From assembly GCA_012728505.1 (NCBI GenBank), contig JAAYEY010000007.1:1-9551 (forward strand): a stretch of 9,551 nt of DNA. The letters run 5' to 3'. Shown one piece after another: positions 1 through 6,621 of the stretch. The stretch is from Synergistaceae bacterium. GTDB lineage: Bacteria > Synergistota > Synergistia > Synergistales > Synergistaceae. Position 1 is the first letter of the stretch. Each line of letters begins with the position of its first letter. The notes beneath the pieces are model-generated. The model was not told the origin of the DNA. It ran no database searches and was given only the letters and a program-made list of their open reading frames with translations. Made by a program: the position numbers and the translations under genes.

Positions 1-29
1 CGCGTGAAGCTGCCGGAGAACCATCCCGC

Positions 30-150
30 GTGAAGCGGCGTTTGCATCGCCGTGAAACAGTGGTGAAGCGGTTGTAAGGGCAGTCAAACAATAGTCATTA
101 GGAGCAGTCAAACAATTGTCAAACAATAGTCAAACGATTGTCATACAGTT
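30..150. repeat. Degenerate 11-bp tandem repeat array
   Basis: The stretch can be cut into eleven-base units that mostly begin GT. The clearest run is GTCAAACAATT, GTCAAACAATA, GTCAAACGATT and GTCATACAGTT (107-150). Further copies are GTCAAACAATA at 83-93, GTGAAACAGTG at 52-62 and GTGAAGCGGTT at 63-73. A 9-nt unit (74-82) and a 13-nt unit (94-106) compensate each other, so the block is 121 bp, or 11 x 11. The left part is GC-rich (GTGAAGCGG type) and the right part AT-rich (GTCAAACAAT type). CGCGTGAAGC also occurs at 1-10 and 27-36, so related sequence may extend beyond the left edge. An 11-bp period does not keep a reading frame, which argues against a protein repeat. The function is unknown. 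Confidence 0.7.
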
Positions 151-176
151 GTTTTAGGAACCTGTCGGAGCCTAGC

Positions 177-266
177 CTTGCTCCCATCGTCTCCCCGGTA
201 AGCACTTGAGCCGGGGTCCAGGTTTGCCCCCATCGTCTCCTCCGGACGCGGCATAACGGAAGTCCA
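177..266. repeat. Two tandem REP-like palindromic units
   Basis: CCCATCGTCTCC occurs at 183-194 and again at 229-240, 46 bp apart. In the first unit it runs into CCCCGG (193-198), a 12-nt loop and the perfect complement CCGGGG (211-216), followed by TCCAGG. In the second unit TCCG (241-244), a 12-nt loop and CGGA (257-260) are followed by TCCAATAG. The second unit is therefore a decayed copy with the same geometry. The layout (CATCGTC, a GC-rich hairpin, then TCCA) resembles dispersed intergenic palindromic repeats seen in many bacterial genomes. That family resemblance is inference. From 267 to 358, between this block and rsfS, I see no gene and no convincing promoter. Confidence 0.6.
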
Positions 267-358
267 ATAGCTTTTAATTCAGTCTGTGACAGGGTTTGTC
301 TTAGGATTTAAGCCGAAGGTGGAAAAGTTCGGTAATTAATTTTAAAAAAACAGAAAGC

Positions 359-364
359 GAGGTG
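359..364 (+). promoter_or_regulatory. Ribosome binding site that sets the rsfS start
   Basis: GAGGTG lies 9 nt upstream of ATG at 374. A longer in-frame start, GTG at 362, would sit inside this SD sequence and has no good SD of its own. The ATG at 374 is therefore the better start. Confidence 0.7.
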
Positions 365-373
365 TTGACTCTT

Positions 374-745
374 ATGACATCACCAAAAACAATTGAAGAG
401 TTCTACGAACCTTATAAACCACTTGTTGACGCGCTGATTGATAAACATGCACTTGAAGTGACGGTACATAACCTGAGTGAGGTCTCCGGCTTTACAGAAG
501 CATTTATCGTAGCAATAGCACGTTCAGACATTCATGCGAAAACATTGCGCGACACAGCAGGCGATATACTGGATGAAATGAAACTGCCGCACAAAGTTGA
601 GGGAGAAGAGGGAAGCCGTTGGTGCCTAATGGACGCCGGTCATCTCGTAGTAAACATACTCAGCAGAGAAGGTCGAGATTACTACAGACTAGATTCGCTT
701 TGGGGCGATGCTCCGTCACTGAAATTCCAGGATCCGGACGAATAA
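374..745 (+). CDS. rsfS: Ribosome silencing factor RsfS (Iojap/DUF143 family)
   Basis: A 123-residue cytoplasmic protein of the Iojap family. These proteins bind ribosomal protein uL14 on the 50S subunit and block subunit joining, which lowers translation when nutrients are short. The family pattern is visible: a hydrophobic strand followed by SGFTEAFIVA (about residues 38-47), EGEEGSRWCLMDAG (76-89) leading into a hydrophobic strand, and the C-terminal signature YYRLDSLWGDAP (103-114). The length is normal for the family. The start was chosen for its SD (GAGGTG, 359-364); an upstream in-frame GTG at 362 is less likely. The HIT gene follows after 13 nt, so the two are probably co-transcribed. 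No convincing promoter is visible upstream, where the flank is occupied by repeats. Confidence 0.93.
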   Translation: MTSPKTIEEFYEPYKPLVDALIDKHALEVTVHNLSEVSGFTEAFIVAIARSDIHAKTLRDTAGDILDEMKLPHKVEGEEGSRWCLMDAGHLVVNILSREGRDYYRLDSLWGDAPSLKFQDPDE

Positions 746-758
746 AGGAAGTAACAAA

Positions 759-1124
759 ATGAGTTGTATATTCTGTGAAATTGATGATTATATACTCGAC
801 AATGAACTTGTTTTTGCCGTTTTCGATAAGACACCCATTAATAAGGGCCACATGCTATTCATAACAAAACGACACGTAGAAAACTTCTTTGACATAACCA
901 AAGAAGAACGTGAAGCTATATTTGAACTTATTGACGAGGCCAAACCGATGTTAGATCAGATATATTCGCCTGAAGGCTACAACATTGGAGTAAACATCGG
1001 AAAAGTAGCCGGACAGTCTGTGATGCATGTACACGTTCACCTTATCCCAAGGTACTCAGGGGACACCGAAGCTCCAAACTGTGGGGTCAGAAGTGTTATA
1101 CCCGAAAAGATGAAGTATATATAA
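759..1124 (+). CDS. HIT-family (histidine triad) nucleotide hydrolase
   Basis: A 121-residue protein of the histidine triad superfamily (Hint-like branch). These enzymes hydrolyse nucleoside phosphoramidates or related AMP conjugates. The active-site triad HVHVHLIPR is at residues 90-98, with His90, His92 and His94 in the H-x-H-x-H arrangement. The N-terminus has CIFC (Cys3, Cys6), and KRHV supplies His39; in zinc-binding bacterial HIT proteins such residues help bind zinc. GYNIGVNIGKVAGQSV (73-88) is the usual strand-loop before the triad. The SD AAGGAAG (745-751) overlaps the rsfS stop and sits 7 nt before ATG, supporting co-transcription with rsfS. The physiological substrate cannot be told from sequence, so no gene symbol is given. 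Confidence 0.93.
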   Translation: MSCIFCEIDDYILDNELVFAVFDKTPINKGHMLFITKRHVENFFDITKEEREAIFELIDEAKPMLDQIYSPEGYNIGVNIGKVAGQSVMHVHVHLIPRYSGDTEAPNCGVRSVIPEKMKYI

Positions 1125-1295
1125 AATAACTTTAACATGTCCTATAATATATCTTATGTTACCTTGATATAATAAAAACATTTGGTGTCTTATAATATAA
1201 TAACATTCAACTGCTTTTCGTGATTTTCAAAATTTTGTTGGTATAACCGGGATTGAAGAAAGTAAGTTGGTATATTCATACCTTTTGAAATATTT

Positions 1296-1330
1296 AGGCC
1301 TCTCTATGTCCATCCTGAGGGGCCTTTTTT
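1296..1330 (+). terminator. Rho-independent terminator downstream of the HIT gene
   Basis: AGGCCTCTC (1296-1304) pairs with GAGGGGCCT (1317-1325) over 9 bp with one G-U pair and a 12-nt loop, followed directly by a T run to 1330. It lies about 170 nt after the HIT stop, so the transcript would have a long AT-rich 3' tail. From 1125 to 1295 I see no gene, only AT-rich sequence with TATAAT-like strings but no well-spaced -35. Confidence 0.8.
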
Positions 1331-1344
1331 ATTACCTTATACAA

Positions 1345-1392
1345 ATGAAGCCGGTCGCACTTAATTGTTTCGAGAAAGAGCTCCGGCTTCAT
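1345..1392. terminator. Hairpin between convergent operons, probable terminator
   Basis: ATGAAGCCGG (1345-1354) and CCGGCTTCAT (1383-1392) form a perfect 10-bp stem around a 28-nt loop. It begins about 55 nt after the tpiA stop, in the right place to end the minus-strand operon, where the tail reads TTGTATAAG. On the plus strand the tail AGTTTTATTATATTTAT is more T-rich. It is probably bidirectional, although the long loop and broken T tracts make it weaker than the terminator at 1296-1330. Confidence 0.5.
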
Positions 1393-1446
1393 AGTTTTAT
1401 TATATTTATGGCTGATCAATAAAAAGCTATCTATTTAAAGTGTAAT

Positions 1447-2235
1447 TTATTGAACTGCGGCCTTTGCAATTCCAAGGAAGCTGTCAGGTTTCAGAGACGC
1501 GCCGCCGACCAACACACCATCAATATCTGCCATTGATAGTATTGCCTCTGTATTTTCAGGCTTAACACTTCCTCCATAAAGGATCAATGTTTTAACCGCA
1601 ATTCCTTCACCGAATGTGTCGCCAAGAAGCTTCCTTATAAAAGCACATACTTCCTGGGCATCTTCGCTGCTTGCAGTTTTGCCTGTACCTATAGCCCATA
1701 CAGGTTCATATGCCACTATTATATTATTTGCTACGTCGTTACCGTCCATACCTTTTAGCCCTGCAAGCAACTGTTTTCTAATCACATCAAAAGTGCTGCC
1801 TGACTCGCGGTCTTCTAAAAGTTCACCCACACAGAAAACAGGGATTAGTCCTTCTTCTAGCGCTGCGTTCAACTTCTTGTGAAGTTCTTCACTTGTTTCG
1901 TGAAATATGTGTCTTCTCTCACTATGTCCTATAAGAACATGTGTACAGCCTAACTCTTTTAGCATTGGTGCAGAAATTTCACCTGTAAATGCTCCGCTTT
2001 TTTCCCAGTGCATATTTTGGGCTCCGATAATTAGCGACGAGCTCCCACTTGCTTTCACAGCAGCAGATAGAGAGACAAAAGGGGCAAAAATAGCTACTTC
2101 CATCTTTTTGCTTTTTATATTCTCAGCAATATCTTTTGAAGATATTAGTTTTGGCACAAAATTGACCATAAACTCAGATGTTGCTGTCGGGCCATTAAAC
2201 ATTTTCCAATTTCCTGCAATAAATCGTTTACGCAT
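1447..2235 (-). CDS. tpiA: Triosephosphate isomerase
   Basis: A 262-residue TIM-barrel enzyme that interconverts dihydroxyacetone phosphate and glyceraldehyde 3-phosphate in glycolysis and gluconeogenesis. All key residues are present: Asn9 and Lys11 in AGNWKMF, catalytic His104 in IGHSERR, catalytic Glu177 in AYEPVWAIGTG with the mobile loop following, and the phosphate-binding YGGSVKPEN (220-228) and LVGGASL (242-248). The length is slightly above the usual 250 or so. The start is ATG at 2235 with AGGAGG (2251-2246) 10 nt upstream; an ATG at 2242 is out of frame and stops at once. It is the last gene of gap-pgk-tpiA, 73 nt after pgk with a hairpin in the gap. No phosphoglycerate mutase or enolase gene follows; the next genes are convergent. 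Confidence 0.98.
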   Translation of the reverse strand: MRKRFIAGNWKMFNGPTATSEFMVNFVPKLISSKDIAENIKSKKMEVAIFAPFVSLSAAVKASGSSSLIIGAQNMHWEKSGAFTGEISAPMLKELGCTHVLIGHSERRHIFHETSEELHKKLNAALEEGLIPVFCVGELLEDRESGSTFDVIRKQLLAGLKGMDGNDVANNIIVAYEPVWAIGTGKTASSEDAQEVCAFIRKLLGDTFGEGIAVKTLILYGGSVKPENTEAILSMADIDGVLVGGASLKPDSFLGIAKAAVQ

Positions 2236-2263
2236 GTCTCATGATCCTCCTTAAATTAATAAG

Positions 2264-2299
2264 AAGCGGCTTCGGAGTATTTATTTACCGAAACCGCTT
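2264..2299 (-). promoter_or_regulatory. Intercistronic hairpin between pgk and tpiA
   Basis: AAGCGGCTTCGG (2264-2275) and CCGAAACCGCTT (2288-2299) pair over 12 positions with a single mismatch and a 12-nt loop. On the minus strand the stem is followed by CTTATTAATTT rather than a clean U run, and the tpiA SD comes 12 nt later. It may be a leaky terminator, an RNase processing or stability element, or part of tpiA translational control. The stem is read directly from sequence; the role is inference. Confidence 0.55.
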
Positions 2300-2308
2300 T
2301 ATTATTTA

Positions 2309-3502
2309 TCACTCAGTTATATCGTATGGCTCTATTCCGGGCAGTATTTTCCCTTCAAAGAACTCAAGACTTGCCCCGCCGCCTGTTGAAACATGAGAAA
2401 CCTTATTCTCATATCCAAATTGTGTAATTGCTGCAGCGGAGTCCCCTCCTCCAACGACAGTAAATGAACCTTTTTCAGTCGCTTCGGCAAGGGCTTTTGC
2501 AATGGCTTCAGTTCCTTTTGAGAAGGCAGGCATTTCAAATACTCCCATAGGGCCGTTCCATAGCACTGTTTTTGATCCAAGGATGACTTTGGTGAATGCT
2601 TCGACCGTTTTAGGACCAATATCCAATCCCATTTTATCTGACGGTATTTCATCCGGTGACACTAATAAGTAGGGTGAGTCAGGCTTAAATTCGTCAGCTA
2701 CTATGACATCAAGCGGCAGAAGTATTTTTACCCCGTGTTTGTCCGCTTCGTCCAGCATCCTGGCTGCAAATTCGATCTTGTCAGACTCACATAGCGATTT
2801 TCCTATTTCACGCCCCTGAGCTTTAAAGAACGTAAATGCCATTCCACCGCCAATAAGAATCGTATCGACTTTTTTCATCATATTCTCGACTACTGCAATC
2901 TTATCTGATACCTTTGCACCACCTAAAATAAGTACAAATGGCTTTTGAGGTTTGTCGCGAGCTACACTTAGCATCTCTGTCTCTTTGACTATCAGAATTC
3001 CTGCAAAAGAAGGGAGTACTTCTGCTATCGCTCTTGTAGATGAGTGCGCCCTGTGAGATGCGCTAAATGCATCCATGACAAAAACATCAAAATTCTTTGA
3101 AATGCTTTTTGCAAACTCCATATCGTTCTGCTCTTCTTCTGGGTGGAACCTTACATTTTCAAGGAGAAGGAATTCATCATCTTTCCACTCAGATACAGCC
3201 TTTTCAACTTCAGGGCCAATGCAGTCTGGTACAAATCGAATCTTCCACCCTGTCATCCTGGCCATTTCTTCTCCGACCGGTGCAAGTGTGTACTTAGGGT
3301 CGACCTTGCCTTTGGGTCTGCCAAGGTGTGAGATAAGAGCAACCTTAGCTCCGGCTGCCTTAAGGGCTCTGAGAGTTGGAAGGTGCGCCGCGATCCTTGT
3401 TGAATCTGTAACCTTGCCATCGGCAAGAGGCACATTTAAATCCACTCTTACCAAAACCTTTTTTCCGGATACATCACCGGGCAAAAAAGTTTTAAGCTTC
3501 AT
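2309..3502 (-). CDS. pgk: Phosphoglycerate kinase
   Basis: A 397-residue two-domain cytoplasmic kinase. It transfers phosphate from 1,3-bisphosphoglycerate to ADP, the first ATP-forming step of lower glycolysis. The substrate-binding N-domain shows VRVDLNVP (18-25), Arg36, SHLGRPKG (58-65), Arg118 in ENVRF, and DAFSASHRAHSST (144-156). The last motif is a slight variant of the common DAFGTAHRAHAS. The nucleotide-binding C-domain shows GGAKVSDK (194-201), LWNGPMGVFE (314-323), GGGDS (351-355) and STGGGASLEF (372-381). Full length for the family. The start ATG lies 4 nt after the gap stop, with AAAGGGA (3519-3513) inside the end of gap as the SD, so translation is probably coupled to gap. Confidence 0.98.
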   Translation of the reverse strand: MKLKTFLPGDVSGKKVLVRVDLNVPLADGKVTDSTRIAAHLPTLRALKAAGAKVALISHLGRPKGKVDPKYTLAPVGEEMARMTGWKIRFVPDCIGPEVEKAVSEWKDDEFLLLENVRFHPEEEQNDMEFAKSISKNFDVFVMDAFSASHRAHSSTRAIAEVLPSFAGILIVKETEMLSVARDKPQKPFVLILGGAKVSDKIAVVENMMKKVDTILIGGGMAFTFFKAQGREIGKSLCESDKIEFAARMLDEADKHGVKILLPLDVIVADEFKPDSPYLLVSPDEIPSDKMGLDIGPKTVEAFTKVILGSKTVLWNGPMGVFEMPAFSKGTEAIAKALAEATEKGSFTVVGGGDSAAAITQFGYENKVSHVSTGGGASLEFFEGKILPGIEPYDITE

Positions 3503-3506
3503 AAGG

Positions 3507-4526
3507 TTACAGTCCCTTTGACAACATGTAATCTGCCAGATCTATTATCCTGTTGCTGTATCCCCATTCGTTGTCATACCAGGAGAGTACCTTAACCATT
3601 TTATCTCCCATGACAAGGGTGTGCCTTGGAGCGAATATTGACGAATGTGAATTGCCAACAAAGTCCATCGATACAAGATCTTCGGGCTCGTATTCCAGAA
3701 TTCCCTTAAGTGATCCTTCTGCGTATTCTTTCATTGCCGCGTTTACAGAATCTACTGTGACAGATTTTTCGACTGTAACAGTTAAATCTACAACAGAAAC
3801 GTCAGGTGTTGGGACTCTAAGGGCAAATCCGTTGAGCTTGCCTTTGAGCTCTGGCATTACTTCTGAAATCGCTTTTGCTGCTCCAGTAGTAGTTGGGATA
3901 ATAGAAAGTGCCGCAGCCCTTCCGCGTGAAGGTGTCTTGTGAGCGAAGTCCAATACAACCTGGTCATTAGTATAGGAGTGTATAGTGTTCATGAGACCCT
4001 CTACAATTCCAAATTTTTCATGGAGTACTTTGCATATTGGTCCAAGACAGTTAGTCGTGCATGAAGCATTTGAGACAATATTATGTTTTGCAGGATCATA
4101 TATTCCCTCGTTTACACCTAAAACTATTGTGGCGTCTTGGTTTTTTGCCGGTGCGGAGATAATTACTTTTTTTGCTCCCGCAGTTATGTGAGCCTTTGCC
4201 GCATTTGCGTCAGTAAAGCGACCAGTGCACTCAATGACAAGGTCTACACCCAGTTCTTTCCAAGGAAGCTTTGCCGGATCCGGCTCTGCTACTGCCTTTA
4301 TTCTTTTACCGTTTACAATAAGGTAGTCTCCATCAACCGAAACTTCTCCGGGGAAACGACGAAAAACAGAGTCATATTTCAGGAGATATGCAAGGGATGC
4401 CGGTGGTGTGAGATCGTTTATTGCTACGACCTCAAAGAGATTGTCTTTCCCGTTCACAAAGAAGGAACGGAGCGAAAGACGCCCAATTCGTCCAAAACCG
4501 TTTATTGCAACCTTGTACTTTGCCAT
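3507..4526 (-). CDS. gap: Glyceraldehyde-3-phosphate dehydrogenase (phosphorylating, NAD type)
   Basis: A 339-residue class I GAPDH. It oxidises glyceraldehyde 3-phosphate with phosphate and NAD to 1,3-bisphosphoglycerate. The Rossmann motif GFGRIGR is at 10-16. AINDLT (35-40), with Asp38, resembles the NAD-preferring glycolytic GapA form. The catalytic motif SNASCTTNC (152-160) gives Cys156, the general base is His183, and Arg237 in [13 protein letters not shown] lies in a phosphate-binding position. The C-terminal [12 protein letters not shown] is intact and the length is normal. The start has AAGGAGG (4540-4534) 7 nt upstream. It is the first gene of the gap-pgk-tpiA unit, with a 121-nt upstream gap from the debranching-enzyme gene that carries a palindrome and a possible promoter. 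Cofactor preference is inferred. Confidence 0.98.
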   Translation of the reverse strand: MAKYKVAINGFGRIGRLSLRSFFVNGKDNLFEVVAINDLTPPASLAYLLKYDSVFRRFPGEVSVDGDYLIVNGKRIKAVAEPDPAKLPWKELGVDLVIECTGRFTDANAAKAHITAGAKKVIISAPAKNQDATIVLGVNEGIYDPAKHNIVSNASCTTNCLGPICKVLHEKFGIVEGLMNTIHSYTNDQVVLDFAHKTPSRGRAAALSIIPTTTGAAKAISEVMPELKGKLNGFALRVPTPDVSVVDLTVTVEKSVTVDSVNAAMKEYAEGSLKGILEYEPEDLVSMDFVGNSHSSIFAPRHTLVMGDKMVKVLSWYDNEWGYSNRIIDLADYMLSKGL

Positions 4527-4550
4527 AATATTGCCTCCTTATATTTTTTA

Positions 4551-4567
4551 TCACAAATACTTTGTGA
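4551..4567 (-). promoter_or_regulatory. Palindromic operator-like site in the gap leader
   Basis: TCACAAA-TAC-TTTGTGA is a perfect 7-bp inverted repeat with a 3-nt spacer, ending 10 nt upstream of the gap SD. It is either an operator or a small 5'-UTR hairpin with a 3-nt loop. Its half-sites resemble TGTGA-type sites (Crp-like, or Rex read in the opposite orientation), but the order and spacing match neither consensus that I know. No T run follows on the minus strand, so it is not a terminator. Confidence 0.5.
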
Positions 4568-4602
4568 ATATTAGAGCATAATTTAATTTTTGCTCCTGAT
4601 TA

Positions 4603-4631
4603 ATTTTGATACCACATAGCTTTAAAGTCAA
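4603..4631 (-). promoter_or_regulatory. Possible sigma-70 promoter for gap-pgk-tpiA
   Basis: On the minus strand TTGACT (4631-4626) is followed after 17 nt by CAAAAT (4608-4603). The -35 is good (5 of 6) and the -10 only fair (4 of 6). It would place the start of transcription upstream of the TCACAAA/TTTGTGA palindrome. No convincing terminator separates the debranching-enzyme gene from gap, so read-through is also possible. Confidence 0.3.
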
Positions 4632-4647
4632 ACTGATTTAGTTCACT

Positions 4648-6621
4648 TTACTCATCAAATTGTAGATTTTCATGCAAAACTCTCAGGAGTTCTCCAAGCG
4701 CCATAGCGCTGAGCACATCTCCATGAGGTTTGTATGGCATCATTCCGTCAAAGCATTCCGCTATGCCTCCAAGACATCTGTGTCTGAGATGGGAGTTGAA
4801 AGGCCGCATGAATATCCAGCCTAAATCTGTCCTTGTTGGATTGTATTTAAGAAATGCAGAGATAAATTCTCCAAGGAGCCACGGCCAAGCCATCCCTCTA
4901 AAACGCGCCTTCATCCTCTGGTCAAGGCGTCCCTCTGATCTGCCTTTAAATTTGTCCTGCCTAGGATCAAGGGTACGAAGCCCATATGTTGTATAGAGTT
5001 CATCCCAGCAAATCCTTATCACGCCCTTTGCCATGTCATCTGTCAGTGGGCTGTAAGGAAGTGAGGCGGCTAAAATCTGGTTTGGACGGATTGAAGTGTC
5101 CTTGACCTTTTCTGAGAGATCAATCCAGTCGTAAAGGCACTTTCTGTCGCTGTTCCAGAAAACCTCTCTGAATGACGCAGCGCACTTCAGCGCCATTTCA
5201 GCGTACTTTTCTTTTGCTGCAATGTCATTGTCTGCTTCCGCAAATTTTTCAGATACTTTTAACGCGTTGTACCAAAGGGCGTTGACTTCTACCAGATACC
5301 CTCTTCTGTGAACAACAGCTTCTCCTCCGGCAACCGAATCCATCCAATGTCTGATGGGGTCATCCGAGTTAACTTTGAGCAGCATGTTATCTTCACAGCT
5401 GAGGTCAAGTTTTTCTATGCCTGTAATATACCTGTCGGTTGTTTTTCTTGCAGCAGCTCTTATGTTGCTATCTTTATCTTTGATTCCAACGTGGCTTGTG
5501 TATTTATCTGCTGCATATACGAACCATAGTCCGTTGTCAGCAGCTTCAAAAATACATCTTTTGTCCGGAGCTATGCGTTCTGGCATTACCCAATCATTTT
5601 GTTTGCAGATCTCTAACCATATACGAAGAGCCCTCTCTGCAATTTTTTCCCTTCCCGTTGCAAGGGTCAGCCCTGGCAGTGAGACAAATGTGTCTCTAGC
5701 TTTGAATTCAACTGAGGGGTAACCAGTATAGACGGGAGAGATTGGATCATCTCTGTCATCTATGAGGTGGTAAGAAGCGGCGATCATATCCTGTTCAGCG
5801 CTGCTGAAAGCAGGTAGATTTGCCTGTTCAAGTATGTTTTCAAATCTTTCAGAACACTCTTTTTCGATTAATAGTATTTCATCCATAGACATCGTAATCG
5901 GCTCGTTTGAGAGAATTACATAAAGCACGTCTCCCTCTGACATGTCATTACTTACATATCCGGGCGACCAGAGATGGTCTACTGAGGGCGTTTCAGGTAT
6001 GTCATCCTGTTCGTAGATCAAATTCTCATACCAAAGTGATTTTTCCGCCCACGTACCAGATGTAACTTTGAAATAGCTCTTGCTTCCCTTTCCTTCGACG
6101 CCCACTGAGCTGTTCTCCTTGAAAAAGACTTCGAATTCCCCTTTTTCAGATTCAGAACAAATTTCAGAATTAATACGATGCGCGAAGAGGGGACGAAGGT
6201 CAATACGCACTTTATCAGGCGCAGCCAAAAGTTGATACTTGACTATCGTGCATGCTTTTCCCTGAGGCATAAAAATTGATTTTTTGAGAAGGATGCTATG
6301 TATGACAAACAGCATGCTTGGAAATGGGTTGCCTTGATATTCCTGTAGATATCTGTATCCATCTGGATAAACCAGATCTTTGTATCTGTTCGTAGAAAGT
6401 TGGTACTTCTTTTTTTCGTGGAAGATTGTTTCTTCAATCTTGCTTACCAGCACTGAGTGTTTTGTTTCTCCCTCTGGGCGGACTACAAGGAGTCCGTGCT
6501 CTCTTCTTGTGTTTGCTCCAATGACCGTTGAAAACCCATAACTGCCACGACCGTTTGAAACAAGATACTCCCTGCCCGCCCCTTTATCATAGGTATTAAC
6601 GTCTGCCTTTCCCAAATACAT
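4648..6621 (-). CDS. Glycogen debranching enzyme (amylo-alpha-1,6-glucosidase, GH133-like), divergent
   Basis: A 657-residue protein that matches archaeal-type glycogen debranching enzymes, which hydrolyse alpha-1,6 branch points of glycogen-like glucans. The N-domain motif YLVSNGRGSYGFSTVIGANT (19-38), then RREHGLL, is typical. The catalytic (alpha/alpha)6 domain shows RDTFVSLPGLTLATGR (309-324), VEVNALWYNAL (444-454), SIRPNQILAASLPYSPL (510-526), YGLRTLDP (546-553), WPWLLGEF (579-586) and IAECFDG (620-626). Several usually conserved spots differ: EFKARD where DWGRD is common, RFRGMAWPW where YHxGTVWPW is common, and PHGDVLSAMALGE where PRGCIAQAWSVAE is common. Activity or specificity may therefore differ. 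The start is ATG 6621, with AAGGGG about 10 nt upstream; ATG 6630 abuts the SD. The gene overlaps the end of whiA by 26 nt. No signal peptide is seen. Confidence 0.85.
   Translation of the reverse strand: MYLGKADVNTYDKGAGREYLVSNGRGSYGFSTVIGANTRREHGLLVVRPEGETKHSVLVSKIEETIFHEKKKYQLSTNRYKDLVYPDGYRYLQEYQGNPFPSMLFVIHSILLKKSIFMPQGKACTIVKYQLLAAPDKVRIDLRPLFAHRINSEICSESEKGEFEVFFKENSSVGVEGKGSKSYFKVTSGTWAEKSLWYENLIYEQDDIPETPSVDHLWSPGYVSNDMSEGDVLYVILSNEPITMSMDEILLIEKECSERFENILEQANLPAFSSAEQDMIAASYHLIDDRDDPISPVYTGYPSVEFKARDTFVSLPGLTLATGREKIAERALRIWLEICKQNDWVMPERIAPDKRCIFEAADNGLWFVYAADKYTSHVGIKDKDSNIRAAARKTTDRYITGIEKLDLSCEDNMLLKVNSDDPIRHWMDSVAGGEAVVHRRGYLVEVNALWYNALKVSEKFAEADNDIAAKEKYAEMALKCAASFREVFWNSDRKCLYDWIDLSEKVKDTSIRPNQILAASLPYSPLTDDMAKGVIRICWDELYTTYGLRTLDPRQDKFKGRSEGRLDQRMKARFRGMAWPWLLGEFISAFLKYNPTRTDLGWIFMRPFNSHLRHRCLGGIAECFDGMMPYKPHGDVLSAMALGELLRVLHENLQFDE

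Noticed and set aside
3..77. Open frame running in from the left edge and ending at TAA 75-77 (a short Arg/Lys-rich C-terminus)
   Set aside because: Only 24 codons, within repeat-like sequence, with no recognisable protein motif. An upstream gene ending here cannot be excluded without more sequence.
177..240. Repeat block considered as a CRISPR array or tRNA
   Set aside because: Only two units about 46 bp apart with decayed symmetry, and no tRNA T-arm or acceptor pairing could be found.
286..338. GTGACA/TTGTCT and TAATTA strings upstream of rsfS, considered as a promoter
   Set aside because: No pair has correct spacing together with a good -10.
3075..3521. A 148-codon plus-strand open frame antisense to pgk
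   Set aside because: Shadow of pgk, whose motifs are complete on the minus strand.
4574..4595. GAGCA/TGCTC inverted repeat upstream of gap, considered as a terminator of the debranching-enzyme gene
   Set aside because: Only 5-bp arms with a 12-nt AT loop and no U run on the minus strand.
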